From Staphylococcus lutrae (GTDB taxonomy: Bacteria > Bacillota > Bacilli > Staphylococcales > Staphylococcaceae), in the NCBI RefSeq assembly GCF_002101335.1, contig NZ_CP020773.1, forward strand, positions 1,674,001 to 1,738,000: a stretch of DNA of 64,000 nt, read 5' to 3'. Made by a program: the position numbers and the translations under genes. Numbering within the stretch: the first letter of the stretch is position 1; each line of letters begins with the position of its first letter. A model generated the notes under the pieces. The model saw nothing but the letters and a program-made list of their open reading frames with translations, searched no databases and was not told the origin of the DNA. Of this stretch, positions 1-9,378 are shown piece after piece.

Positions 1-399
1 GTACATCCGGGTTTACCTGTTTATATTTTTGTCCTCGCTTATATTGTATTAATGATTGGTACGGCTGCAATTATGATGCCTGTAAGTACCAATGGTTTAA
101 ACGCTTTACCACAGGATAAATATCCACATGGAACGGCTATTTTTAATGTGTTACAGCCTATTGCAGGAGCGACAGGCATTGCGATATTTGTCGGTATCGT
201 ATCAGGGGTTCAAAATAGAGTGTTGGAGAAATATGTGCATATTACACAAGATATTCGCAATCAAGCCATGACATCCGGGATGCATAGTGCATATATTTTT
301 GCAGTGGTATTATTGATCATTGGATTAATTTTAGCATTTAGATTGACAAACGCTTCGCAAGAAAAGCGTCAACAAAATGCAACACAAGATGATTTGTAG
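1..399 (+). CDS. MFS drug exporter, DHA2 (EmrB/QacA) type, C-terminal part only
   Basis: The reading frame is open from the first base, so the gene begins outside the window and only about the last 132 residues are seen. They hold hydrophobic segments separated by short polar loops and a charged tail. The segment with PVSTNGLNALPQ followed by HGTAIFNVLQ resembles the region around TM11-14 of 14-TM EmrB/QacA-type exporters. The expected role is proton-driven efflux of drugs or lipophilic compounds across the cytoplasmic membrane, but the substrate cannot be read from this fragment. A terminator follows about 85 bases after the stop, so this ends its transcription unit. Confidence 0.75.
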   Translation, partial: VHPGLPVYIFVLAYIVLMIGTAAIMMPVSTNGLNALPQDKYPHGTAIFNVLQPIAGATGIAIFVGIVSGVQNRVLEKYVHITQDIRNQAMTSGMHSAYIFAVVLLIIGLILAFRLTNASQEKRQQNATQDDL

Positions 400-835
400 A
401 TGAAAAACAACTGAAGCAATAGCAAAAAGTCGTTTTACAAGGGCAGGTTAAGCAAGCCATCTGTCAGTTGAAAACTTGAATGAGGAAGTGAGGCAATCTG
501 ATATTGCTTAACTTCCTTTTTTGGAGTGCATAACGTTTTGAACAGAAAAGACAAACACGTCAAGTTTAAAAAATGTTAAAAGTGATTTTTGTGCAGTCAC
601 AAGTTTAAAAAGAGGTAAATTTATCATTTTTGTATAGTAATACAAATATATGGACTCAATTGTTTATTTATTCGTAAAAAGGTATAAAAAATATGCTATA
701 AAGTGATTTGATACGGTGTTAAACCCAGTCGTAGCAAGGTTTTCAAAGGTTTAATGACCTTATGAAAGTTTGAAATTAAGAGATGAATGTGTTTTAATGT
801 TTAACGTGTTTTGCTAACGAGGAGGTCAAAACAGT
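400..835. other. Intergenic region, 436 bp
   Basis: After the terminator at 483-522 the sequence is AT-rich. It has several TATAAA-like hexamers around 683-700 that could serve the next gene, and a strong GAGGAGG ribosome site at its end. No open frame with a ribosome site and no structured RNA of a known class is visible. Confidence 0.5.
483..522 (+). terminator. Rho-independent terminator after the MFS gene
   Basis: An interrupted stem pairs GGAAGT and GCAAT with ATTGC and ACTTCC, followed by six T residues. It closes the transcription unit of the partial MFS exporter. Confidence 0.75.
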
Positions 836-1903
836 ATGAAAAAATATAATGAAGCTATAAAAATAGCTTTTGCCTATGTAGGTGTTGTAGTCGGAGCTGG
901 TTTTTCTACTGGTCAAGAAGTACTGCAATTTTTTAGTAGATATGGTATTTATTCCTATATCGGTGTGATTATTTCAGGTATAATATTAACATTTATTGGA
1001 CGTCAAGTTGCTAAAATTGGTACAGCATTTGATGCTGAAAATCATGAATCAACGCTTGAGTATTTGTTCGGAAAAAAACTTGGACTTGTGATTGATTATA
1101 TATTGATTTTATCACTCTATGCGGTCACTATTACAATGATTGCAGGGGCAGGTTCAACATTCAATGAAAGTTTTGGCGTACCGATTTGGCTAGGGTCATT
1201 ATTGATGTGTATTGCCGTTTATATTACTTTGTTGATGGACTTCAATAAAATTGTACGTGCCCTAGGTATTGTGACACCCGTGCTGATTGTACTAGTTGTG
1301 CTTATTGCTGCAACGTCACTATTCAAAGGTTCGATTCCACTTTCACATATTAATCGTGTTGTGGAAACACCTAATATTGGTTTGGCCATTTGGAATGGCT
1401 TTAACTATGGGGGCTTAGCTTTTGCAGTCGGCTTCAGTACACTTGTCGCTATTGGTGGCGATGCATCTAAAAGATTAGTTTCAGGATTAGGAGGATTAAT
1501 TGGAGGTGTCGTTTATCTCGTCCTGCTGGGATTAATTAATTTTGCACTTCAGTCCGAGTATACAGAGATTAAAAATGCAGCCATTCCTACATTAATTCTA
1601 GCGGGTAAGATTTCACCTATCTTAATTGTTGTATTATCGATTGTGATGTTGGCAGTTATGTATAACACAATTTTAGGTTTATCTTATTCATTTGCGGCAC
1701 GTTTTACGTCACCGTATACGAAAAAGTATTATGTTATGATTTCTATTTTAGTACCGCTTGCTTACGTTTTGAGCTTCGTCGGTTTTGAAGGTTTAATTGC
1801 CATTGTTTACCCAATGATGGGGGTTATTGGCCTTTTCATTGTTATTGCAGTGACGGTAAAATACTTTTATAGAAAATCACAAGATAAGAAATTCATTGCT
1901 TAA
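836..1903 (+). CDS. YkvI-family integral membrane protein
   Basis: 355 residues with about ten predicted membrane segments and the N-terminal pattern AYVGVVVGAGFSTGQE, typical of the YkvI family, which has an APC-like transporter fold. Gly-rich breaks in the first and sixth segments (GAGFSTGQE; NGFNYGGLAFAVGFS) are what one expects of unwound substrate-binding helices, so a solute or ion symporter is likely. The substrate is unknown. The start is supported by GAGGAGG eight bases upstream. The stop is 42 bases before the esterase gene, so co-transcription is plausible. Confidence 0.8.
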   Translation: MKKYNEAIKIAFAYVGVVVGAGFSTGQEVLQFFSRYGIYSYIGVIISGIILTFIGRQVAKIGTAFDAENHESTLEYLFGKKLGLVIDYILILSLYAVTITMIAGAGSTFNESFGVPIWLGSLLMCIAVYITLLMDFNKIVRALGIVTPVLIVLVVLIAATSLFKGSIPLSHINRVVETPNIGLAIWNGFNYGGLAFAVGFSTLVAIGGDASKRLVSGLGGLIGGVVYLVLLGLINFALQSEYTEIKNAAIPTLILAGKISPILIVVLSIVMLAVMYNTILGLSYSFAARFTSPYTKKYYVMISILVPLAYVLSFVGFEGLIAIVYPMMGVIGLFIVIAVTVKYFYRKSQDKKFIA

Positions 1904-1945
1904 TTAATTAAATATGTTACAATTTTTCCGAAAGGAAAGATTGGA

Positions 1946-2971
1946 ATGACAAATCATAGAAAAAGATGGATTTTGATTACATTCATTATTCTACTTGTTA
2001 TAGCCGGTCTTATAGCCGGCTATTTTTTTGAACCGAAACAGTCCAAACACGTTGATCAAAAAGTTTCAATTCAAAATAAAAATGTTTCTGCAATTGAAAA
2101 TATTACGTATATGGAAGGACTACCAAATAGCCAATTAGATATTTTAATGCCGAAGCATGTCAATGCGAATGAAAAACTCCCTGTGATTTTTTGGGTGCAT
2201 GGTGGAGGGTTTATTGCTGGAGACAAGCAATACAAAAACCCGTTACTTGCACAAATTGCGGAACACGGTTATGTTGTAGTGAATATCAATTATGCACTTG
2301 CCCCAGAATATCGCTATCCAACACCACTCATTCAAATGGATCATGCGGTACGCTTTATTAAACAAAATGAGCGGAATTTACCAATTAATTTAAACGAAGT
2401 GGTCATTGGCGGTGATTCGGCAGGTGCCCAAATCAGTAGTCAGTACACAGCAATGCAAACCAACACACCATTGCGCAAAGAGATGGATTTTGCACAGCAA
2501 TTCAGCCCGAACCAAATTAAAGCGGCGATGTTTTTCGGCGGTTTTTACGATATGAAAACAGTGCGAGCTACCGAATTTCCACGAATAGATTTATTTATGA
2601 AGAGTTACACAGGTGTCGAAAATTGGGAAACACGCTTTAAAAACATCACGGAAATGTCGACTAAAAATCAGCTTACCGCTCAGTTTCCTGCGACATATTT
2701 ATCTGTTGGCGATGCGGATCCCTTTATGAGTCAAAATGTGGCCTTTGCCAATGCGTTAGAGAAGAAAGATATTGTAGTTGAACGTTTTTTCTTTGATGGG
2801 ACACATCATTTGAAACATCAATATCAGTTCCATTTGAACAAACCTGAATCAAAGGAAAATATCCAACAAATGCTTCACTTTTTAAGTCGAAATACATCAA
2901 ATACGCAAGTCAATACAAAGACAAGTGAGGGGGCACATACGGAAATTGTTTTGAATCCGTATGACATTTGA
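1946..2971 (+). CDS. Membrane-anchored alpha/beta hydrolase (esterase/lipase, HSL-like)
   Basis: 341 residues. Residues about 8-27 form one hydrophobic N-terminal segment (signal anchor), with the catalytic domain after it. The oxyanion motif HGGGF (near residue 85) and the nucleophile elbow GDSAG (near 155) mark the hormone-sensitive-lipase-like esterase family. Candidate acid and base residues are Asp in GDADPF and His in GTHHL near the C-terminus. It would hydrolyse carboxylic esters at the outer membrane face or in the wall space; the natural substrate is unknown. GAAAGGAAAG precedes the ATG. It follows the YkvI gene closely and is closed by the terminator at 3010-3070. Confidence 0.8.
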   Translation: MTNHRKRWILITFIILLVIAGLIAGYFFEPKQSKHVDQKVSIQNKNVSAIENITYMEGLPNSQLDILMPKHVNANEKLPVIFWVHGGGFIAGDKQYKNPLLAQIAEHGYVVVNINYALAPEYRYPTPLIQMDHAVRFIKQNERNLPINLNEVVIGGDSAGAQISSQYTAMQTNTPLRKEMDFAQQFSPNQIKAAMFFGGFYDMKTVRATEFPRIDLFMKSYTGVENWETRFKNITEMSTKNQLTAQFPATYLSVGDADPFMSQNVAFANALEKKDIVVERFFFDGTHHLKHQYQFHLNKPESKENIQQMLHFLSRNTSNTQVNTKTSEGAHTEIVLNPYDI

Positions 2972-3009
2972 AGTGTCAGTGGCATATGAGGTCAATCAGT
3001 AAATGAGGA

Positions 3010-3070
3010 GGTTCCTTTCAGCGTCATCATCAAGGAATGGTAAGGCTGAAAGGACCTGTGTTTATTTTTT
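3010..3070 (+). terminator. Terminator after esterase gene
   Basis: Arms GTTCCTTTCAGC and GCTGAAAGGAC (3011-3055) enclose a 22-base loop, followed by a T-rich tract to 3070. Convergent with the acetyltransferase gene on the other strand. Confidence 0.7.
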
Positions 3071-3193
3071 CTGAGATACACTTAAAGTAAGAGGCAATGA
3101 ATTATATTCTGTTCTAATTTGAAGACGCTTATTTTTAGTTTCGTTTGTTGAGGAGATTCATGTATCCTCAGTAGCAATGTTATACAGGGGTCA

Positions 3194-3703
3194 CTAATCA
3201 TTCAGTAAATAGGACATCACCAATTCATTGAAGTATTCACCATTAATCTTTAATGTATGGCGCAATTCGCCTTCAACTTTAAAGCCAGCACGTTCATAAA
3301 GGCGTATGGCAACTTTGTTTTCTGTGACAACAGTTAATGAAATCCTTGTTATACCGTGCGCTTGGCACCATTTCTTACAATGCTGGATTAAATCAAAACC
3401 AATCCCTAAACCTTGAAAGTCACGTAAAACAGCCATGGAAATCTCCGCATGATGTTCAACACGATGCAACTTTTGGGTCGTTACTGTTAAGTATCCAACC
3501 AGTTGCTGCTCACTTTCTGCCACAAGAATAGTCAGATAAGGAGAAGTAATGACTGCTTCAATACGTGAAATGACGTTTTCTAAAGAAGGCATATATTCAC
3601 CCGGATCATAAAGCATATATTGTGATTCATCAAAAGACTGTTTCATGAGTGTCATAAATGCTTCGACATCATTGATGCTAATTTCTCTGATTGTTATTGC
3701 CAT
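3194..3703 (-). CDS. GNAT-family N-acetyltransferase (RimI/RimJ-like)
   Basis: 169 residues covering one full GNAT domain. The acetyl-CoA pyrophosphate-binding motif appears as QGLGIGFDLIQH near residues 96-107, followed by the beta5 strand SLTVVTENKVAIRLYERAGF, the usual GNAT C-terminal half. The acceptor (protein N-terminus, amino compound or antibiotic) cannot be told. The start is preceded on the minus strand by GGAGGTG. It is a monocistronic unit between the esterase (convergent) and graR (divergent). Confidence 0.85.
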   Translation of the reverse strand: MAITIREISINDVEAFMTLMKQSFDESQYMLYDPGEYMPSLENVISRIEAVITSPYLTILVAESEQQLVGYLTVTTQKLHRVEHHAEISMAVLRDFQGLGIGFDLIQHCKKWCQAHGITRISLTVVTENKVAIRLYERAGFKVEGELRHTLKINGEYFNELVMSYLLND

Positions 3704-3997
3704 GCCTTCACCTCCATTTTCTACACGGATATGGCACCTTATTAATTCCGTAAGCTTATTGTAACGTAATTTAATAAATATAGGAAATTTCTACGATGAT
3801 AAATTGAATTTTGAAAAATGAATATTTTATATTTCTGTAATATTGAAAGCGGTGTGGGTGATGGATTTTAATGGAGATACAGCGGGGAGGAATAAACGAG
3901 TCATTAACAAATCATTTATTCCGATTTAACGCTTGTAGTATTTTTAATATCGTAAACAAAAGGGAGAAAAATTAAGCTATACAAAGGACGGAGATTA

Positions 3998-4678
3998 ATG
4001 GATATACTGCTAGTAGAAGATGATCAAGCTTTATGCCAACAGCTTACTGAAGCGTTGTCAAGTTGGGATTTTAATGTGACTAAAGTTCAAGATTTTGATG
4101 GTGTGCTTCAGCAGTTCCTCGAATATAAACCACATGTAATTTTAATGGATGTAACATTGCCTAAATTTGATGGTTTTTATTGGACGCGTCAAATTCGTAA
4201 TTATTCGAATGTTCCGATCGTGTTCATTTCCTCTCGAGATAATCCAATGGACCAAGTGATGAGTATGGAAATGGGAGCAGACGACTATATTCAAAAACCG
4301 TTTCACATGCCTGTACTTATCGCTAAAATACAAGCTATTTTTCGGCGCGTGTATCAATATAGCCAACAAGAGCGACGAATTGTGATGTGGCAAGGAGCGG
4401 TCGTTGATTGGTCTAAAGGTATGGTGACGAAAGAGCAACAGACGATTGATTTGTCACGTACGGAATCATTGATATTGGAAATCTTGCTTCGTCAAAAAAA
4501 TGAAATTGTCGCACGTGAAGTTTTAATGTCTGCATTGTGGGATGACGAAGCGTTTGTGAATGACAATACGTTAACTGTCAACGTCAACCGGCTGCGCAAA
4601 AAATTGGCAGCACTCGGGATACTCGAGGTCATTGAAACAAAAGTCGGGAAAGGGTATATTGCGCATGATAACAATTAG
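3998..4678 (+). CDS. graR: GraR response regulator (cationic peptide resistance)
   Basis: 226 residues: receiver domain (1-120) with phospho-acceptor Asp51 in ILMDVTLPK, then an OmpR/PhoB winged helix (about 130-225). The block SSRDNPMDQVMSM and the C-terminal DNNTLTVNVNRLRKKL match S. aureus GraR as I recall it. GraR, activated by GraS, raises vraFG, dlt and mprF expression against cationic antimicrobial peptides. GGACGGAG precedes the ATG. The stop overlaps the graS start. Unlike S. aureus, no graX gene lies upstream; an acetyltransferase on the other strand sits there instead. Confidence 0.95.
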   Translation: MDILLVEDDQALCQQLTEALSSWDFNVTKVQDFDGVLQQFLEYKPHVILMDVTLPKFDGFYWTRQIRNYSNVPIVFISSRDNPMDQVMSMEMGADDYIQKPFHMPVLIAKIQAIFRRVYQYSQQERRIVMWQGAVVDWSKGMVTKEQQTIDLSRTESLILEILLRQKNEIVAREVLMSALWDDEAFVNDNTLTVNVNRLRKKLAALGILEVIETKVGKGYIAHDNN

Positions 4679-5702
4679 ATGGATTGTCTATTTTTTACAA
4701 GAACGCATGGCTTGGATAACGATATTTGTAATATTTGATATTTTATTACTCGTTTTTACTTTTCTTGATGATGACCTTCCATTTGATAATATCTGGTATA
4801 TTATTGGTGTAAAATGGTTAGTGACAATCTTTTTCCTAATTTATAGATTTTTTAAAGAGACAAAGTATTATCAGCATTTAGAAAGCGATCCGGAAATTGA
4901 AGCGGTCCATCATCATCTTCTCGCAGAAACGCCTTTTGAACAGATGACGTTACGATACTTGCGTGCGAAAATCACGCAGTTACACCAATCTATTGCACAG
5001 CAACAATATTGGATTGATTTAAATGAACAAAGTATGACCGAGTTTGTTCATGATATTAAAACACCGATCACGGCTTTAAAGTTATTGATTGAGAAAGAAA
5101 GTGACTTTGTGAGGCGCAAACAGCTGATGTATGAATGGTCACGCATTGATTATATGCTAGACCAACATTTATTTTTAGCGCGACTCAATCATCAAGCACA
5201 TGATATGTTTTTTGAAAAGGTGACATTACGTGAATTAGTTATTAATGAAATCCATCAATTGCGTCATATTGCTATCCTTAAAGGTCTTGGTTTTAATGTT
5301 GATATTCCTGAAATGACGATGGTTTACACGGATAAAAGATGGATGCGTATGGTGATTCGACAAATTATCTCGAATGCGGTTAAATATTCTGAACATGCGG
5401 ATATTGACATTTCTCAAACAATAGAAAACCAGAAGGTGAGATTGCATATTCAAGATTATGGTAGCGGAATTGCCAAACAGGATATGCCCCGTATTTTTCA
5501 GCGTGGTTTTGCAGGTAAAAATAGTGCACATTTATATACGTCATCGGGGATGGGGCTTTATTTGGTTGAGTCCGTCCGTGAAGCACTAGGTCTTCAAATT
5601 GATATAGTTTCTGTAGTTGATGAAGGAACAACGGTATCTTTAACATTTCCACAACAAAATGACTATCTTCAACGCATGTCAGGTGACAAAACTGTCACAT
5701 GA
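4665..5702 (+). CDS. graS: GraS sensor histidine kinase
   Basis: 345 residues from the ATG that overlaps the end of graR by 14 bases; an upstream in-frame TTG at 4632 would lie well inside graR and is less likely. Two membrane helices (about 13-34 and 43-62) enclose a short outer loop, LDDDLPFD. It retains acidic residues at 35, 37 and 41, the positions implicated in peptide sensing in S. aureus GraS. The H-box EFVHDIKTP places the phospho-His at 129. The N and G boxes are RQIISNAVKYSE and SGMGLYLVES. It is an intramembrane-sensing kinase that works with VraFG. Confidence 0.95.
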   Translation: MITIRWIVYFLQERMAWITIFVIFDILLLVFTFLDDDLPFDNIWYIIGVKWLVTIFFLIYRFFKETKYYQHLESDPEIEAVHHHLLAETPFEQMTLRYLRAKITQLHQSIAQQQYWIDLNEQSMTEFVHDIKTPITALKLLIEKESDFVRRKQLMYEWSRIDYMLDQHLFLARLNHQAHDMFFEKVTLRELVINEIHQLRHIAILKGLGFNVDIPEMTMVYTDKRWMRMVIRQIISNAVKYSEHADIDISQTIENQKVRLHIQDYGSGIAKQDMPRIFQRGFAGKNSAHLYTSSGMGLYLVESVREALGLQIDIVSVVDEGTTVSLTFPQQNDYLQRMSGDKTVT

Positions 5703-5723
5703 AGCATGCGTTTTGTCATGTGA
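5684..5723 (+). promoter_or_regulatory. Overlapping dyads at the graS stop, upstream of vraF
   Basis: TGACA-AAAC-TGTCA (5684-5697) is a perfect dyad of the kind bound by Bce-type response regulators. TGACAAAAC (5684-5692) also pairs with GTTTTGTCA (5710-5718), and TCACATG (5695-5701) with CATGTGA (5717-5723). The site lies over the graS stop and 70-110 bases before the vraF start. It could be a GraR target or an RNA hairpin; the sequence does not decide. Confidence 0.35.
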
Positions 5724-5794
5724 TTCGCACGATTTTAATCTATTTTCTCTGTACAATACTAGGTATAGAGTGAATGAATAAGGAGTGAGTAATC

Positions 5795-6556
5795 GTGTCC
5801 ATATTACAAGTAAGTCATGTCAGTAAAACATATGGGAATAAAAAACAATCATTTGAAGTATTGAAGGACATCAATTTTTCAGTGGATAAAGGAGAGTTTG
5901 TGGCAATTATGGGACCATCTGGGTCCGGGAAAACCACATTGTTGAACGTCATCAGTTCTATTGATTATGTGACAAGAGGAAGCATTGAAATCAATAGTCA
6001 AGATATTACAAGAATGTCAAATAAACAATTGTCTTATTTCAGGAAACGAGATGTAGGCTTTATTTTTCAAGATTACAATGTTTTACACACATTGACTGTG
6101 CGTGAAAATATCATGCTACCGTTATCTATGATGAATTTGAGTAAGAAAGAAGCTGAGCAGCGCTTTGAAGAAGTGGTAGATGCTTTAGGTATTGCAGAAA
6201 TTAAAAATAAATATCCGGATGAAATCTCAGGTGGTCAAAAACAACGAACAGCTGCAGCAAGAGCCTTAATTAGTCGGCCGGCTATTATTTTTGCTGACGA
6301 GCCGACAGGAGCATTGGATTCCAAAAGTGCGCAAGACTTGCTGAAACGTTTAGAAGTGATTAATCAACAGATGGAAACAACGATAGTGATGGTGACACAT
6401 GATCCTGTTGCTGCGAGTTATGCTAATCGTGTCATCATGCTTAAGGACGGGCAAATTCATACAGAACTCTTTCAAGGCAATCAACCTGTCTCACACTTTT
6501 ATCAAGCAATCATTCAAAATCAAAGTGTATTGGGTGGTGTGAAACATGAGTTTTAG
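5795..6556 (+). CDS. vraF: VraF, ATPase of the peptide-sensing/export ABC transporter
   Basis: 253 residues, one ABC domain: Walker [10 protein letters not shown] (about 40-48), Q-loop FIFQDYN, signature ISGGQKQR, Walker B IIFADEP and switch His in MVTHDP. The C-terminal end [10 protein letters not shown] resembles that of S. aureus VraF. The start is GTG (AAGGAGTGAG upstream). With VraG it forms the MacB/BceA-type transporter needed for signalling through GraS and for peptide resistance. It overlaps vraG by 11 bases, so the two are translationally coupled. Confidence 0.93.
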   Translation: MSILQVSHVSKTYGNKKQSFEVLKDINFSVDKGEFVAIMGPSGSGKTTLLNVISSIDYVTRGSIEINSQDITRMSNKQLSYFRKRDVGFIFQDYNVLHTLTVRENIMLPLSMMNLSKKEAEQRFEEVVDALGIAEIKNKYPDEISGGQKQRTAAARALISRPAIIFADEPTGALDSKSAQDLLKRLEVINQQMETTIVMVTHDPVAASYANRVIMLKDGQIHTELFQGNQPVSHFYQAIIQNQSVLGGVKHEF

Positions 6557-8459
6557 TTGTATTATATTTAAAAATTTCAAACAAAACCTCAAACACTATG
6601 GACTTTATTTGTTTTCTCTCATATTAAGCATTGCACTTTACTTTAGTTTTGTAACATTGAAATACACTAAAGATGTGACGGATACGGAGTCGGCCGCTTT
6701 ATTGAATAAGAGTGCTGGGATTGGTGAAGTGTTTTTATTTATTATCATTGTGATTTTTCTACTTTATGCTAACCATTTGTTTATTCGTCGGCGTACAAAA
6801 AGTTTTGCACTATTTCAATTGATCGGTTTATCACGTAAAGATTTGATGTGTATGATTATATTAGAGCAAGGTCTTATTTTTCTCAGTATAACAGTTTTGA
6901 GCTTTTTATTAGGGGTGTTTGGATCACGCTTTTTATTGCTAATTGTGAAAAAGGTAACAAATATTCCACTTGACATCAGGATTTTGTTTGAACCTGCTGC
7001 AATGATTGTAACAATAGCTCTCGTGGTATGTGCATATATTTTAATCGTATTGCAAAGTTTCATTTTTATTAAGCGACGTTCGATTATTCGAATGATGTAT
7101 GATGTGCAACAAAGTGAATCGACATATCCTCAAATGACGAAAAGAGATGTTATTTTTGGGGGGCTTGGTATCGTGATGATTGGTTTAGGTTATTATTTTT
7201 CAACACTTCTCATTGCAAAGGTAGCTAATTTGGTATTGTTTTTTATGCTTGTCTTTTCCATATTATTTTTAACAGTAGTGGGAGCATACTTTTTCTTCAG
7301 AAGTTCTGTGTCACTGATTTTTAAAACGTTAAAACAGGTAAAGCGTGGGCATATCAATGTGACAGACGTTATTTTTACAGCATCGATTATGCATAGGATG
7401 AAAAAGAATGCCTTTTCATTGACCATTATTGGAGTCATTTCAGCCATTACTATCAGTTTATTGTCTTTTGCAATGATTGGAAAAGCAAATATCGAAAATA
7501 ATGTCAGTGCAATGTCACCGTATGAATTTACATATATTAATGAAGCTGATGCGGTAAAAAAGTTTGAATCTCAATTGAAAGCACATGACATTGCATATCA
7601 TAAACACACACAGGATGTCATCAGAGTTCCAATTTTTCATTCGACAGAAAAGCTAAATCAAGACGTTTCGGATATACCGATTACGAGTGACGCACAATTT
7701 TCAGACATCGATGTTCAAGAGGGAGAAATGGTTTTCGTTAACAGTTTTTCGTTAACAGAATCTATTTTAGGATTTGAACAAGGGATGATTTTAGATTTAG
7801 GATACAAAAATACGCATATTCCCCTGAAAATTGAGGAGATTAGTAAAGAAAATCGGTTTTCTACCCTTTTGACATTTGGTGTACCTATAGCAGTGATTGA
7901 CAATCAAAGCTTTGAGAGACTTAAAGATACAAAAATTAAAGATAAAGCACGTCATCCGATAGCGACACAAGTCGGATTTGATTTGAATGATAAAAAAGAC
8001 TTAAAAGTAGTGGAAAGATGGAATCAGCAATTGAATAAGGGATTGCCTGATTCACATACTGCATTGTTAAAAGAACAGTTTACTTATTCAGGAATGTTTT
8101 TGTTTGTCAGTGGCTTTTTAGGTATTACGTTTTTGATTGCAGCAGGTTGTATTATTTATATTAAACAGATGGATGAAAATGAAGATGAGATGGTCAATTA
8201 TCAAATTCTACGTAAAATGGGTTACACACATTCAGATATGGTCAAAGGGATAGCATTAAAAATTAGTTTTAACTTCGGATTACCGTTGCTCATTGGTTTA
8301 GGTCATGCTTATTTTGCAGCACGTGCTTTTAACACATTAGTGGGTGGTGTTAACTTTATTCCCGTTTTTTTAGCAATGGGAGCATATGTGGGTGTTTACA
8401 TCATGTTTGCAGTGTTTGCTTATTTCCATTCAAGACGAGTGATTAAGTTTTCAATTTAG
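6546..8459 (+). CDS. vraG: VraG, permease of the peptide-sensing ABC transporter
   Basis: 637 residues, FtsX/BceB-type permease with about ten membrane helices. Between roughly residues 310 and 520 lies one large extracytoplasmic domain, the sensory loop that in S. aureus VraG is needed for GraS signalling. FtsX cores occur at both ends ([25 protein letters not shown]). It overlaps vraF by 11 bases. A terminator is found about 175 bases after the stop. Confidence 0.93.
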   Translation: MSFSCIIFKNFKQNLKHYGLYLFSLILSIALYFSFVTLKYTKDVTDTESAALLNKSAGIGEVFLFIIIVIFLLYANHLFIRRRTKSFALFQLIGLSRKDLMCMIILEQGLIFLSITVLSFLLGVFGSRFLLLIVKKVTNIPLDIRILFEPAAMIVTIALVVCAYILIVLQSFIFIKRRSIIRMMYDVQQSESTYPQMTKRDVIFGGLGIVMIGLGYYFSTLLIAKVANLVLFFMLVFSILFLTVVGAYFFFRSSVSLIFKTLKQVKRGHINVTDVIFTASIMHRMKKNAFSLTIIGVISAITISLLSFAMIGKANIENNVSAMSPYEFTYINEADAVKKFESQLKAHDIAYHKHTQDVIRVPIFHSTEKLNQDVSDIPITSDAQFSDIDVQEGEMVFVNSFSLTESILGFEQGMILDLGYKNTHIPLKIEEISKENRFSTLLTFGVPIAVIDNQSFERLKDTKIKDKARHPIATQVGFDLNDKKDLKVVERWNQQLNKGLPDSHTALLKEQFTYSGMFLFVSGFLGITFLIAAGCIIYIKQMDENEDEMVNYQILRKMGYTHSDMVKGIALKISFNFGLPLLIGLGHAYFAARAFNTLVGGVNFIPVFLAMGAYVGVYIMFAVFAYFHSRRVIKFSI

Positions 8460-8634
8460 ATATAATGATACAAATTGTTAAACCTTCAGACGATGGTTGT
8501 GTGGTGGAGTCAGGCATGAATGTAATTACACTTACTTCTTATTCTTGAATAGATGACCGCTGAGGTACTGACTTTGATTCGCCGTTTTTGGTCCCTCTTT
8601 TGATTTTTCTATATATGTTGTTCTCTGCTCCATC

Positions 8635-8675
8635 CCTCCAAAGTGCTATTAAAAAGAAAACTTTGGAGGATTTTT
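8635..8675 (+). terminator. Rho-independent terminator downstream of vraG
   Basis: Perfect arms CCTCCAAAG and CTTTGGAGG around a 17-base loop, then ATTTTT. It probably ends the graRS-vraFG transcript. Confidence 0.8.
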
Positions 8676-9291
8676 ATGTGCGTTCGTCATAAAACATTTC
8701 GGATTTCTCATTTTATTTTTCCAGTATGAACAGGTCAGTCAATAATAATAAAAAATTTTATATGAAAATAAGTAGGTGAATCAAGCGTGTTTCATGTTAA
8801 AGTAGGATAGATGCACATAGAAAATATATACAATATCATCTTTTTTTGTGTATCTCCAATAGGTCGCTCATTTTGTCATTTAAATGATTGGATGAGTGAC
8901 TTATCATAGCAAGAAGTGCATTTTTTACATAATAAACGGTTATATGATAAGTTTTTGTTATCACACCTGAATGATTTTAGATATCATTTTCTCAAAAACA
9001 TTGCTTCAAATTTTTACTCAAATATTGAAAGATTTACCACGAACACATCAATGTAGGATGTTTAAGTACACTGCATAGCAATGGATTATAGGAAATAAGA
9101 AAAGGATAAGGATGATGAAGAAAAGCGTGATATATCTTCACAAAATAAAATGTTAAGGTTTTGTAAATTTAATTGTAGCATCTTTAATTATGTGATATTT
9201 TCGAATAGGATTATGAAAAAGTGTGAAAGCAGTGCATATCAATCAAAATCTAAAATACGAACTGATGTGGTTGCGTATCATACATTTTAAG

Positions 9292-9320
9292 TTAACAAAT
9301 TTTTAATGATATTTTATAAT
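9292..9320 (+). promoter_or_regulatory. Sigma-A promoter of the phosphate transport operon
   Basis: -35 TTAACA (9292-9297), a 17-base spacer and a perfect -10 TATAAT (9315-9320), 58 bases before the start codon of the DUF47 gene. Confidence 0.7.
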
Positions 9321-9324
9321 TAAA

Positions 9325-9341
9325 GTAACACAACTTTTACA
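9325..9341 (-). promoter_or_regulatory. WalR-like box at the pit promoter
   Basis: On the minus strand TGTAAA-N5-TGTTAC fits the WalR consensus TGTWAH-N5-TGTWAH exactly. It lies just after the -10 element, across the likely transcription start, a position suited to repression. About one such match is expected by chance in an AT-rich window of this size. Confidence 0.3.
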
Positions 9342-9378
9342 ATAGTGATTAGGTAATCGCTGAATGGAGGATTTTAAC

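Larger units (their letters stand above)
8460..9378. other. Long gene-poor, AT-rich intergenic region (about 0.9 kb)
   Basis: Between vraG and the phosphate operon there is no open frame with a convincing ribosome site. It holds a terminator (8635-8675), an imperfect inverted repeat at about 8863-8903 (GTCGCTCAT against ATGAGTGAC) without a T tract, and near its end a good sigma-A promoter and a WalR-like box. It could hide a small RNA or decayed sequence; nothing else is supported. Confidence 0.5.

Noticed and set aside
8676..8729. Short frame of 17 codons starting MCVRHK after GGAGGA
   Set aside because: The apparent ribosome site is the 3' arm of the vraG terminator; the peptide has no family features.
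9111..9155. Short frame MMKKSVIYLHKIKC behind AAGGATAAGG
   Set aside because: Only about 14 codons, no promoter or conservation that can be judged.
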